DNA of 35,025 nucleotides from NCBI GenBank assembly GCA_030650605.1, contig JAUSDP010000018.1:1-35025 (forward strand), read 5' to 3'. The stretch is from a bacterium. GTDB taxonomy: Bacteria > Patescibacteriota > Minisyncoccia > Phycocordibacterales > Zambryskibacteraceae. Shown here piece after piece: positions 9,501 to 16,143 of this stretch. The notes under the pieces were generated by a model. It was not told where the DNA came from. It worked only from the letters and a program-made list of their open reading frames with translations, and ran no database searches. Numbering within the stretch: position 1 is the first letter of the stretch; every line of letters begins with the position of its first letter. The translations under genes and the position numbers were made by a program.

Positions 9501-10209
9501 GACTGAAATTAAAGTACTTGGTCACGATAAACTCATAGTTATTACTCCCGATCTAGGAGAAACGAAACCTGCCAGAACTACTGTTCGGGCGAGCGGGACA
9601 AAGAAACTCGATAATGAATATACCGTCCCCGCTTCTAGATTTCTTCTGATCAAAGTTGGTCAGAATGTCAAAAAGGGTGATTTTATGACGGATGGTTCGG
9701 TAGATCTAGACGAACTTTTCCGTTACGCTGGTCGAGAAAAAACAGAGAATTATATTATTCACGAAGTCTCAAAACTCTACGAGCTTCAAGGTGCTGCGGT
9801 GTCGCGTAAACATATTGAGCTAATCGTGCGCCAAATGTTTGCTCGTCGCAAAATTAAAGATTCAGGGGATACCCACTTTACTCATGGGGATATTATTGAA
9901 GTTTCTCTATTTACTGAAGTTAATGATCAAATGAATAAAGGGGGACTTAAGGAGGCAACAGCTGACGCTGTCATCATGGGTATCACGGAAGTTTCGCTCT
10001 CTCGTTCTAGTTTCCTATCCGCCGCTTCATTTCAGCATACGCCTCGTGTGCTGATTCAAGCTGCTATTCGGGGTGCTGAAGATAATCTTGTTGGTTTGAA
10101 AGAAAATGTTATCATCGGCCATCTTATACCAGCGGGTACTAGTTTCAAGAATGGCTATAAAGAAAAATTGATATGCGAGGCGATGTCAACACAATCAAAG
10201 AACGGTTAG
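6523..10209 (+). CDS. rpoC: DNA-directed RNA polymerase beta' subunit
   Basis: Beta' carries the catalytic magnesium site, [16 protein letters not shown] (about residue 495), with three aspartates. The N-terminal zinc site is [20 protein letters not shown] (about residue 66), and a second zinc site is built from the cysteine in EEDCGAKEG and [13 protein letters not shown]. The trigger-loop region [16 protein letters not shown] is intact. Length is 1228 aa (E. coli 1407), without large insertions. ATG 6523 overlaps the last codons of rpoB (ATGCCTAA), so translation is probably coupled. Its 3' end overlaps dnaG by 37 nt, unusual packing that ties transcription and replication genes into one operon. 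Confidence 0.97.
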   Translation: [1228 protein letters not shown]

Positions 10210-11795
10210 ATATAGCCGAGATAGTTTCAGGATATATCAAACTAGAAAAGGCGGGAACTAGTTTCAAAGCACGTTGCCCATTCCATAACGAAAAGACGCC
10301 ATCCTTCTTTGTCTCACCTGTGCGTCAAAGTTTCTTTTGTTTCGGTTGTGGTGCCAAGGGAGATATTTTCACTTTTATGGAAGAAGTAGAGGGTTTGGAT
10401 TTCCGTGGAGCCTTAAAACTTCTAGCAGAGAAAGCGGGAGTAGAGATCGAATACCGTAGTGATGAATCAAAAACGGAAAAAGACAAAATTTGGAACGTTC
10501 TTGAAGAGGCCACAAAGTTCTTTGAAAAAGAATTAACTGATAATAATCTAGCACTCGGTTACATCGCTTCGAGGGGAATAAGCGAAGCGTCAATCAATGA
10601 GTGGCGTATGGGCTATGCACCAGCCGAATGGCGCTCACTCTATACTTATCTTCGAGATCATGGCCATGAAAAAGATATAATACTGAAGGCGGGCCTCGCA
10701 AAAATTAGTGATACAAGTTCGAGTCAAGAACCTTATGATGTTTTTCGAGACCGTATCATTTTTCCACTTGCGGATTCGAATGGTTCAATTATTGCTTTTT
10801 CTGGTCGAGCCTTGTCGAAAGAAACTGAACCGAAGTACTTAAATAGTCCTGAGACCATTCTCTTTACTAAAAGCGAAGTATTATATGGTCTAGATAAAGC
10901 TAAAGACCAAATACGTAAGAAAGATTACACCATTCTTGTAGAAGGGCAAACAGATTTGGTGCTTTCTCACCAGTCTGGAGTCAAAAACACTGTGGCTTCT
11001 TCCGGTACTGCATTTACTCGTATGCATCTCGAGCGTCTAAAACGTTTTTCTTCACGAATAATTATCGCATTTGATGGAGATTTGGCTGGTGAAAAAGCAG
11101 CTGAAAAAGCAAGTATGCTTGGAATTGTCTTGGGTCTGGAAGTAAAAGTGGCGAATCTACCAAAAGGTCTTGATCCGGCAGAGGTAGTACGAACAAATCC
11201 TCAAAAGTGGAAAGATATTATTCGTGAGTCGCTTCCAGCTGTAGAGTTTTTCTTCAATAAGATAGAAGAAAGAGAGAAAGATTCAAGAAAACTTGGCAAG
11301 CAGATTGAAAAAGCAATTCTTCCGATGATTCAACTTATTAGGAGTACCATTGAACAATCACACTTTGTCTCGATGCTTGCCAAGCGTACAGGTATCAAAG
11401 AAGAAATATTTTGGGAAGATTTAAAGAAGGTTAAAAGGGTTGATGTTTCTCAAAGGTTAGATCTTGGGGATTCAAAAAGATCCAGCTCTAGTTCTAAGGA
11501 AGAACCTCTTCTATCACAGAGGGATCAGATTGAAAAACGTCTAGCCGAAATTAAACTATGGCAAAAGGAATTACCCGAGTCTATTTCTGAAGGACTTGTT
11601 CTTAAGAAGGAAGAATCAGAACTCATGAATAATCTCTCTAAGCTCATGTTACGCGATAATCTTAGTCAGTTACAATCCGAACTTTCACGAGCCGAAGCGT
11701 CTAAAGATGGCAAGTTGATTACAAACTTGACCATTATGATACAAAAGGTGCATAGTCAAATGAGGGCTCTCGAGGAAAAAAAGAAAGCGTTATAG
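10173..11795 (+). CDS. dnaG: DNA primase
   Basis: DnaG makes RNA primers at the replication fork. The CHC2 zinc finger is CPFHNEKTPSFFVSP with CFGCGAKGD (residues about 35-65). The TOPRIM core has ILVEGQTD with the catalytic Glu and IIIAFDGDLAGEKAAEKA with the DxD pair (about residues 255-315). The C-terminal region (after about 430) is charged and helical, as expected for the helicase-binding part, but shorter and divergent; full length is 540 aa. ATG 10173 lies inside the rpoC coding end (37-nt overlap), and the N-terminal IKERLDIAEIVSGYI matches DnaG starts. rpoD follows after 16 nt, an order similar to the classic dnaG-rpoD macromolecular synthesis operon. Confidence 0.96.
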   Translation: MRGDVNTIKERLDIAEIVSGYIKLEKAGTSFKARCPFHNEKTPSFFVSPVRQSFFCFGCGAKGDIFTFMEEVEGLDFRGALKLLAEKAGVEIEYRSDESKTEKDKIWNVLEEATKFFEKELTDNNLALGYIASRGISEASINEWRMGYAPAEWRSLYTYLRDHGHEKDIILKAGLAKISDTSSSQEPYDVFRDRIIFPLADSNGSIIAFSGRALSKETEPKYLNSPETILFTKSEVLYGLDKAKDQIRKKDYTILVEGQTDLVLSHQSGVKNTVASSGTAFTRMHLERLKRFSSRIIIAFDGDLAGEKAAEKASMLGIVLGLEVKVANLPKGLDPAEVVRTNPQKWKDIIRESLPAVEFFFNKIEEREKDSRKLGKQIEKAILPMIQLIRSTIEQSHFVSMLAKRTGIKEEIFWEDLKKVKRVDVSQRLDLGDSKRSSSSSKEEPLLSQRDQIEKRLAEIKLWQKELPESISEGLVLKKEESELMNNLSKLMLRDNLSQLQSELSRAEASKDGKLITNLTIMIQKVHSQMRALEEKKKAL

Positions 11796-11811
11796 AATAA
11801 AGAACTTTTGC

Positions 11812-13014
11812 ATGAAAAAAAACAAAAAACACAAGAATAAAGAGAAACATCAAGCTTTGAGAAAAAAGATGCTAAAAAAGATTAAAAAAGGTCCCAAGTC
11901 TAAGAAACAGACTAAACAGAAAGCCAAATCGCTCACCAAAAAGAAAATTGATGAAGTGCTCAAAATGGAACGTCTTGCCACGCGTGGTAAAGAACGCGGT
12001 TTCGTTACCTACGATGAAATTCTTAAAGAGTTTCCAACTATTGAGACTAATATAATGTTTCTTGATAATCTGTATGAGAAACTACACGTTCTCGGTGTCG
12101 ATATTCTTGAAGGTGGAGGGTTGTTGGAGATGCCTAAAGAAGAGACTGGTAAGCACTACGCCTACTCAAGAGGTGATTCGTCTTATGATTCTATTCAAAT
12201 GTACCTTAGGGAAATCGGTCAGTATCCTCTAATTGCCGGTTCAATAGAAAAGGAGTTGGCTAAAAGAATTGAGGGGGGAGACGAGGATGCCAAGAATTTA
12301 TTAATGAAAGCCAATCTCCGCTTAGTAGTTTCGATTGCTAAGAAATATGCTAATCGCAGTCCTGATCTGACTCTACTCGATCTGATTCAAGAAGGAAATT
12401 TGGGATTGCACAAAGCAGTGGAAAAATTTGATTGGACCAAGGGTTTCAAATTTTCTACCTATGCAACATGGTGGATTAGGCAAGCCATTACTCGCGCTCT
12501 GGCTGATCAGTCACGTACTATTCGTGTGCCAGTGCACATGGTCGAGACTATTGCTAAGTATAAACAGGTTGTTCGGCGCTTGTCCCAAGATCTTGGGCGG
12601 GAGCCCTTGCAAGAAGAAATTGCATTAGAGATGAATTTGGATGTGGAAAAAATTTATCAGATTGAGAAAATCGACCAATCTACGATTTCTCTCGAGAGCC
12701 CGGTAGGCAATGACGGCGAAGACGACAAAAGTAAACTCGGAGATTTCTTGGCAGATGATAAAATTCTTTCTCCAGATCAGGATTCGTCACGGCGTATTAT
12801 TTCCGACCAGGTGCGTGAGATTTTAAACGACCTGCCTCCAAAGGAGAGGAAAATTTTGGAGATGCGTCATGGGCTCTTAGACAGTTACACTCATACTCTC
12901 GAAGAAGTGGGAAAGGTTTTTGGTGTTACTCGTGAACGCATTCGTCAGATAGAAGCCAAAGCGCATGAAAAAATCCGCCAACATGAGAAAATTAATCGTT
13001 TGAGGGGGTATTAA
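11812..13014 (+). CDS. rpoD: Primary sigma factor RpoD (sigma-70)
   Basis: This is the housekeeping promoter-recognition subunit. A lysine-rich N terminus (residues 1-50) precedes a short region 1.1-like helical segment. Region 1.2/2 begins at MYLREIGQYPLI, with LDLIQEGNLGLHKAVEKFDW and FKFSTYATWWIRQAITRALA as region 2 (core binding, -10 recognition). Region 4 ends the protein as EEVGKVFGVTRERIRQIEAK, the -35 helix-turn-helix. At 400 aa it is complete but lacks the large non-conserved insert of E. coli RpoD. A near-identical copy of its last 37 codons lies at 13806-13916, beyond the MntA/HepT genes. Confidence 0.97.
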   Translation: MKKNKKHKNKEKHQALRKKMLKKIKKGPKSKKQTKQKAKSLTKKKIDEVLKMERLATRGKERGFVTYDEILKEFPTIETNIMFLDNLYEKLHVLGVDILEGGGLLEMPKEETGKHYAYSRGDSSYDSIQMYLREIGQYPLIAGSIEKELAKRIEGGDEDAKNLLMKANLRLVVSIAKKYANRSPDLTLLDLIQEGNLGLHKAVEKFDWTKGFKFSTYATWWIRQAITRALADQSRTIRVPVHMVETIAKYKQVVRRLSQDLGREPLQEEIALEMNLDVEKIYQIEKIDQSTISLESPVGNDGEDDKSKLGDFLADDKILSPDQDSSRRIISDQVREILNDLPPKERKILEMRHGLLDSYTHTLEEVGKVFGVTRERIRQIEAKAHEKIRQHEKINRLRGY

Positions 13015-13022
13015 AATTTAAT

Positions 13023-13032
13023 GTGCTATAAT
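13023..13032 (+). promoter_or_regulatory. Extended -10 promoter for mntA/hepT
   Basis: A perfect TATAAT (13027-13032) is preceded by TG in the extended -10 position (TGCTATAAT). No good -35 is visible. The predicted start is only about 5 nt before the mntA ATG at 13044, and there is no SD, so the message would be nearly leaderless. Confidence 0.55.
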
Positions 13033-13043
13033 TGCTAGGCATT

Positions 13044-13334
13044 ATGCAAATAAGCGAAGTTAAAGAAAAAGTAACCCCGATTTTACGGGAATACGGCGTT
13101 AAAAAAGCGTCAGTTTTTGGCTCTGTCTCCCGAGGGGACAGCCACCCTGATAGCGACGTGGATTTGCTCGTGGAACTAGGGCCCGGGCCGATGGGGATGT
13201 TCAGGTATATGGAATTGATTGGAAAATTAGAAGATAGTTTAAACAAGAAAGTCGATTTGGTTACGGAGGGGAATATAATTTCTCATTTTGAATCGTACAT
13301 TCGATCAGACTTGAAAAAAATATATGAAGAATGA
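13044..13334 (+). CDS. mntA: MntA-type minimal nucleotidyltransferase antitoxin
   Basis: The protein (96 aa) has the exact GSx10DxD nucleotidyltransferase motif, GSVSRGDSHPDSDVD, near residue 26. In characterised MntA/HepT pairs the MNT enzyme neutralises the HEPN toxin by adding AMP to its active-site tyrosine. The hepT start overlaps its last codons (ATGAAGAATGA), as is typical. ATG 13044 is chosen over an upstream TTG at 13032, which lies inside the -10 region. The pair sits directly after rpoD and before a duplicated rpoD tail, so it arrived as an inserted cassette. Confidence 0.85.
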   Translation: MQISEVKEKVTPILREYGVKKASVFGSVSRGDSHPDSDVDLLVELGPGPMGMFRYMELIGKLEDSLNKKVDLVTEGNIISHFESYIRSDLKKIYEE

Positions 13335-13644
13335 TCAGGCCTATCTTAATTACATTTTAGATTCTGTAAGAAAGATAGAAAAATATACCTCGGACATAGA
13401 TGAGAAGTCTTTTAAGGAAGATGAGTTGAGACAAAGCGGCGTTCTCATGCAACTAACTTTAATTGGAGAAATCTCAAAGAAAATCTCCGATGAAACTAAA
13501 AACAAAGTTAAACTTCCATGGAAAGACATCATTGGTTTTAGAGACCGGGCTATCCATAACTATTTTGATATGAAAGTAGATGTGATTTGGGATACAGTCA
13601 AGAACGACATCCCTATTCTCAAGAAAGAGCTCTCAAATAATTAG
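13324..13644 (+). CDS. hepT: HepT-type HEPN RNase toxin
   Basis: This 106-aa helical protein carries the RX4HXY motif as RDRAIHNY (about residue 72), the HEPN RNase active site with the tyrosine that MntA modifies. LPWKDIIGFRDRAIHNYF is typical of the HepT/DUF86 family. It overlaps mntA by 11 nt, consistent with a two-gene toxin-antitoxin operon in which the antitoxin is first. The motif is intact, so the toxin should be active unless modified. A small minus-strand ORF overlaps its last 26 nt. Confidence 0.85.
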   Translation: MKNDQAYLNYILDSVRKIEKYTSDIDEKSFKEDELRQSGVLMQLTLIGEISKKISDETKNKVKLPWKDIIGFRDRAIHNYFDMKVDVIWDTVKNDIPILKKELSNN

Positions 13645-13768
13645 TTTTCTCTTTCTCCCATCTACACAAAGATTCCAGTTCTTTTTCTGACCAGCGGCAA
13701 GAATGGCCAGTCTTATTTGGTTTGCAAAGTGGGCAGGAATGGCGTTTGGATTTCAGACGTTTTCTCAT
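13619..13768 (-). CDS. Small Cys-rich protein (zinc-ribbon-like)
   Basis: This 49-aa ORF starts MRKRLKSKRHSCPLCKPNKT and continues GHSCRWSEKELESLCRWEKE. It has a CxxC plus two further cysteines in a very basic N terminus, as in small zinc-binding proteins. I recall similar short KxKRxSCxLCKPxKxGxxxRW proteins but cannot name a family with certainty. No SD precedes the ATG. It is convergent with hepT and overlaps it by 26 nt; it may be cargo of the same cassette. Confidence 0.5.
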   Translation of the reverse strand: MRKRLKSKRHSCPLCKPNKTGHSCRWSEKELESLCRWEKEKTNYLRALS

Positions 13769-13805
13769 AGAGTTATATTACTATCAGTAATGAACAACGG
13801 TTTCG

Positions 13806-13916
13806 ATAGTTGGTAAAGTTTTCGGAGTCGCTCGCGAACGTATTCGTCAGATAGAAGCCAAAGCGCATGAAAAAATCCGCCAACACGAGAAAATTAATCG
13901 TTTGAGAAGGTATTAA
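13806..13916 (+). pseudogene. Duplicated 3' end of rpoD (37 codons)
   Basis: The translation reads VGKVFGVARERIRQIEAKAH and continues to NRLRRY and a stop, differing from the end of rpoD (12906-13014) by only two residues (T to A, G to R) and a few silent bases. The fragment has no start codon or upstream sigma sequence. It marks the far side of the MntA/HepT insertion: either the original rpoD tail displaced by an incoming copy, or a duplication. A small hairpin TCAAAGA/TCTTTGA (13919-13935) and an inverted repeat at 13969 follow. Confidence 0.9.
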
Positions 13917-13968
13917 TGTCAAAGATCGTCTTTGATATGTGAAATGTCCTAAGCTAAATTTTAGACAC

Positions 13969-14006
13969 ATACGTTATAATAATGCTATAGCATCAAAGTA
14001 ACGTAT
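13969..14006. repeat. CATACGTTA-family inverted repeat, copy A
   Basis: ATACGTTA (13969-13976) pairs with TAACGTAT (13999-14006) around a perfect 12-base inner palindrome ATGCTATAGCAT (13982-13993). It follows the duplicated rpoD tail by 52 bases. The inner part and right arm are nearly identical to the copy at 15054. Confidence 0.8.
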
Positions 14007-14036
14007 AGCGATATATCCTTATTTTATTAAACACTT

Positions 14037-14075
14037 TTAAAAAAGAAACCCGCTATGTCCGAAGACGTAGCAGGG
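14037..14075 (-). terminator. Terminator for the 14111-14326 gene
   Basis: Read on the minus strand, a stem of 11 pairs with one bulge (CCCGCTATGTC at 14049-14059 with GACGTAGCAGGG at 14064-14075, plus-strand letters) is followed by a U-rich tract (14037-14048). It lies about 36 nt past the stop of the small membrane protein gene. Confidence 0.75.
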
Positions 14076-14110
14076 AGCGAAATTGCTCTATCGGCTTGAT
14101 CAGGACGTGA

Positions 14111-14326
14111 TTATTTGGACCGTCTTGCATAGCCATTCAGTATTGAGTACATGACAAGCTCATGCTTGTTCATCGCGTTATCTAGGCCCTGCTCAATCAC
14201 AGGACCCCCCACGCTTGTCTTTAATCGGGGGCTCATGAAAACCGTAATCGCGATTAAAATAAAAACAATTAAACCAACAACAAGCCCAATGCAGGGACCA
14301 TCGCCATCAGAAAAAGGGCGAGACAT
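14111..14326 (-). CDS. Small single-pass membrane protein, SD-led
   Basis: The 71-aa product has a short polar N terminus (MSRPFSDGDGP), one hydrophobic helix (CIGLVVGLIVFILIAITVFM, residues 12-31) and a soluble tail with no recognised domain. AAGGAGGT six bases before the ATG is a near-ideal ribosome binding site, and a promoter and a terminator bracket the gene, so it is a self-contained unit. Function unknown. It lies in the accessory region between the duplicated rpoD tail and the duplicated DUF2779 gene start. Confidence 0.75.
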   Translation of the reverse strand: MSRPFSDGDGPCIGLVVGLIVFILIAITVFMSPRLKTSVGGPVIEQGLDNAMNKHELVMYSILNGYARRSK

Positions 14327-14380
14327 AAAACTACCTCCTTGAGTTTATTTGCTGAGCCTATTTTTTTACTTCTACTTTAG

Positions 14381-14409
14381 AGTTTAGCACCTTTTAGGTT
14401 GTATGTCAA
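14381..14409 (-). promoter_or_regulatory. Promoter of the 14111-14326 gene
   Basis: On the minus strand TTGACA (14409-14404) is followed after 17 bases by TAAACT (14386-14381), with TG in the extended -10 position. The leader to the SD-led ATG is about 50 nt. Confidence 0.65.
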
Positions 14410-14485
14410 CCACCTGTCCAGTTAACCCTATGAGGTGACATTCTTGCGCGATTAGGGTGACAAAGGTTAACTAAAGGGTCTAAGA

Positions 14486-14577
14486 CAGAATTCATGATGT
14501 TTCTGAAGCATCCGGCGTGGCTGTGGTTTAAGAAATATCCTAAGCTCAGCTTATGGATGATGTTGAAAGGGTGGTAA
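14486..14577 (+). pseudogene. Fragment of the 5' end of the DUF2779 gene
   Basis: CAGAATTCATGATGTTTCTG and the following 35 or so bases match the start of the DUF2779 gene (from 16160), giving EFMMFLKHPAWLWFKKY against EFMMFLKHPTWLWLKKY. Similarity stops near 14545 and the frame ends at a TAA near 14577. The fragment and the intact gene form direct repeats around a 1.6-kb block with hicBA, a membrane protein and the RNA candidate. Confidence 0.8.
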
Positions 14578-14620
14578 GTAAGTATTGTAATTTTCCGGCG
14601 TTTTAGATAATATAGTGAAC

Positions 14621-14842
14621 ATGACAAATTCTTATACTGCTTTATATAAAAAGTCTGGAGGGTGGTATGCCGCTTGGATAGAAGAAATATCTGGTGTTAA
14701 TACTCAAGGCAAGACTTTAAAGGAAGCTAGAGAAAATCTCAAAGAAGCTCTAACATTAGTTATAGAAACTAATCGTTTATTCAATAAGCTCAAAAATTCC
14801 AAAGGTGTTATTCGTGAATCTGTTTCTGTGTCCCGTGCATGA
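14621..14842 (+). CDS. hicB: HicB-family antitoxin
   Basis: The 73-aa protein starts MTNSYTALYKKSGGWYAAWI and has the partial RNase H-like HicB fold (EISGVNTQGKTLKEARENLKEAL). HicB binds and blocks the HicA mRNA interferase and usually represses its own operon; no separate DNA-binding domain is visible in this short form. ATG 14621 is preferred over GTG 14615. GATAAT at 14606-14611 lies nine bases before the ATG with no SD, suggesting a very short leader. Its stop overlaps the hicA start (ATGA). Confidence 0.8.
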   Translation: MTNSYTALYKKSGGWYAAWIEEISGVNTQGKTLKEARENLKEALTLVIETNRLFNKLKNSKGVIRESVSVSRA

Positions 14843-15028
14843 AAAGGATTGATTTAGTTCGATATCTGATTAAAGAAGGCTTGCACTCTTGTGCGTGAAG
14901 GATCACGTCACAGTATCTTCATTAATATGGTAACTAGGCGTTCTTCTTCCGTTCCTCGTCACAAAGAGATTAACAATTTCACAGCTCGTAAAATTTGTAG
15001 AGATCTCGGTGTTACAGAAATGCCATAA
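14839..15028 (+). pseudogene. hicA: HicA-like mRNA interferase toxin, frameshifted
   Basis: The frame opens MKRIDLVRYLIKEG and would stop after 19 codons. Removing one T from the TT at 14881-14882 restores a HicA-like protein: KEGCTLVREGSRHSIFINMV followed by SSVPRHKEINNFTARKICRD. The GSRHSIF segment holds the catalytic histidine of HicA, and VPRH..EI is typical. So this is either a toxin gene killed by a +1 frameshift or a sequencing error. The antitoxin gene is intact, as expected after toxin decay. Confidence 0.8.
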
Positions 15029-15053
15029 AATTTACTTCACTGTGTATTTACTG

Positions 15054-15093
15054 CATACGTTATAACAATGCTATAGCATCAAAGTAACGTATG
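15054..15093. repeat. CATACGTTA-family inverted repeat, copy B
   Basis: CATACGTTA (15054-15062) pairs perfectly with TAACGTATG (15085-15093) around the same inner palindrome ATGCTATAGCAT (15068-15079) as copy A. It lies 25 bases after the hicA remnant. A further inverted repeat, AATGTTAAA (15109-15117) with TTTAACATT (15138-15146), encloses a direct repeat of ACTGAGTATTT. Confidence 0.8.
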
Positions 15094-15157
15094 GCGAAAT
15101 AGCGCTATAATGTTAAACACTGAGTATTTACTGAGTATTTAACATTGACGATGTACA

Positions 15158-15213
15158 AAAATAGAAAAGCCCCACGTTGTAAAGCCGGAGCTTTCCTACG
15201 CGGAGGCTTGAAT
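15158..15213 (-). terminator. Probable terminator for the 15228-15473 gene
   Basis: Plus-strand letters show AAGCCCC (15169-15175) and GGAGGCTT (about 15203-15210) around an inner AAAGC/GCTTT hairpin, with an A-rich stretch (15158-15169) that becomes the U-tract on the minus strand. Confidence 0.5.
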
Positions 15214-15227
15214 CTGCAGAAGAGTGG

Positions 15228-15473
15228 TTATGATGAGGAAGGGCAGTTTCTCTTAAGGAGCTCTCTTCTCACCCACAGGATTCCCACCCACAGGAAGAGT
15301 AACCCCATCACGATCATAATAACAAGAGAAAGCCATTCCCCAGCCGTAATTCTCTTCTCAATGATGAGATAGATGATAAACTGACTTACGGCCGTGAGGA
15401 CGGCAAGTGACCCGGTACCAAACATCAGGATGACTCCGACTTTGTCGCGGGTGCGCACCAAAAATGGTTCCAT
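15228..15473 (-). CDS. Small two-pass membrane protein, SD-led
   Basis: The 81-aa product starts MEPFLVRTRDKVGVILMFGT and has two hydrophobic helices, about residues 13-38 and 46-67 (WLSLVIMIVMGLLFLWVGIL), then a basic tail ending in PSSS. I do not recognise a family. GAGGAGG lies eight bases before ATG 15473, which decides this start over longer in-frame options. A probable terminator follows the stop. It is another isolated SD-led unit in the accessory stretch. Confidence 0.7.
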   Translation of the reverse strand: MEPFLVRTRDKVGVILMFGTGSLAVLTAVSQFIIYLIIEKRITAGEWLSLVIMIVMGLLFLWVGILWVRRELLKRNCPSSS

Positions 15474-15667
15474 ATTATTCCTCCTCATATTTATTCGTTG
15501 TTCGGTTTCTGGCTTACAAATGTATTGCTTGTCTACCGTTAGTAATAGCATATTAGACCGTAAAAATCAACCTTTTCGTAATCCCCAATACTTTAGACTA
15601 GAAGCTATTTCTGCTGAGGTAGTGTTAAACTCTTGAGAGGATTACAGCTTTTGTAAATTAAAAATTA

Positions 15668-15703
15668 GAAATAAAAAAGGCCGACGATATGCCGTCGAGC
15701 CTT
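15668..15703 (-). terminator. Terminator of the RNA candidate
   Basis: AAGGC-CGACG (15677-15686) pairs with CGTCG-A-GCCTT (15693-15703) with one bulge. On the minus strand the stem is followed by a UUUUUUAUUU tract. Confidence 0.8.
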
Positions 15704-16050
15704 GTGGAAGTAGGATGTGAGCTGGCAGCTAGATTATTACCAACTCACATCCCTAAAAACAATATCCAGGTTGTCATCGGTTATCGTAACTTAAGTCGCG
15801 ATAACTCTGACGGGTTCCACCTCGTATTACGGTGGCCATGGATTACCTTAGCGGGAATTTACCCCCCCCGTGGAGTGCGGAATAAAGAGGCAGCCGCACA
15901 CTCTACAGATCAGTTTCAAGATGAAGTCTAGCTCCTTCATGCTTGTGACAAGTCCTTCCGGCTTGTCAAACCGCTCTGGCCTCTTGACGATCTGCCTTTC
16001 TGGCGTCTCAATCGTTATTGGCGCCGGGCGATCGTTTTCGTACTTCCTAC
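15668..16050 (-). ncRNA. Candidate structured noncoding RNA of about 380 nt
   Basis: A strong promoter (16083-16056) and a terminator (15703-15668) bracket a stretch with no convincing ORF but dense perfect stems. In plus coordinates: ACGAT 15987/16011, TGACAAG 15946 with CTTGTCA 15962, CAAGATGAAG 15917 with CTTCAT-G-CTTG 15935, GAGTGCGG 15873 with CCGCACACTC 15894, CCACC 15817/15831, GTTATCG 15780 with CGATAAC 15799, and GATGTGAG 15714 with CTCACATC 15744. The ends also pair: TCCTACTT (16045-16052) with AAGTAGGA (15708-15715). I looked for RNase P RNA, tmRNA, SRP and 6S signatures and found none. Overlapping ORFs on both strands lack SD sites and cross the hairpins. Identity unknown. Confidence 0.6.
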
Positions 16051-16055
16051 TTGAT

Positions 16056-16083
16056 AGTATAGCATAACCAGTTTTATTGTCAA
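16056..16083 (-). promoter_or_regulatory. Promoter of the RNA candidate
   Basis: On the minus strand, consensus TTGACA (16083-16078), a 16-base spacer and TATACT (16061-16056) with an extended TG form one of the best promoters in the window. The predicted start is near 16049. Confidence 0.75.
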
Positions 16084-16125
16084 GGATTTTTGGGACTTGG
16101 AAAATATGGCTAAAAATCATGATTT

Positions 16126-16136
16126 TATGGTATTAT
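16126..16136 (+). promoter_or_regulatory. Extended -10 element of the DUF2779 gene
   Basis: TGGTATTAT places a -10 box (TATTAT, 16131-16136) seven bases before ATG 16144, so transcription should start at or next to the A of the start codon. No -35 match and no SD are visible. Confidence 0.45.
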
Positions 16137-16143
16137 AACAGCA

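Noticed and set aside
15858-15865. Run of eight C as a phase-variable tract
   Set aside because: It lies within the RNA candidate, and changing its length opens no long ORF on either strand.
15689-16120. Overlapping ORFs on both strands (15689-15931 plus, 15848-16120 minus)
   Set aside because: Neither has a ribosome binding site. The plus ORF starts inside a terminator hairpin, the minus ORF begins upstream of the promoter, and both cross dense perfect stems. A structured RNA explains the region better.
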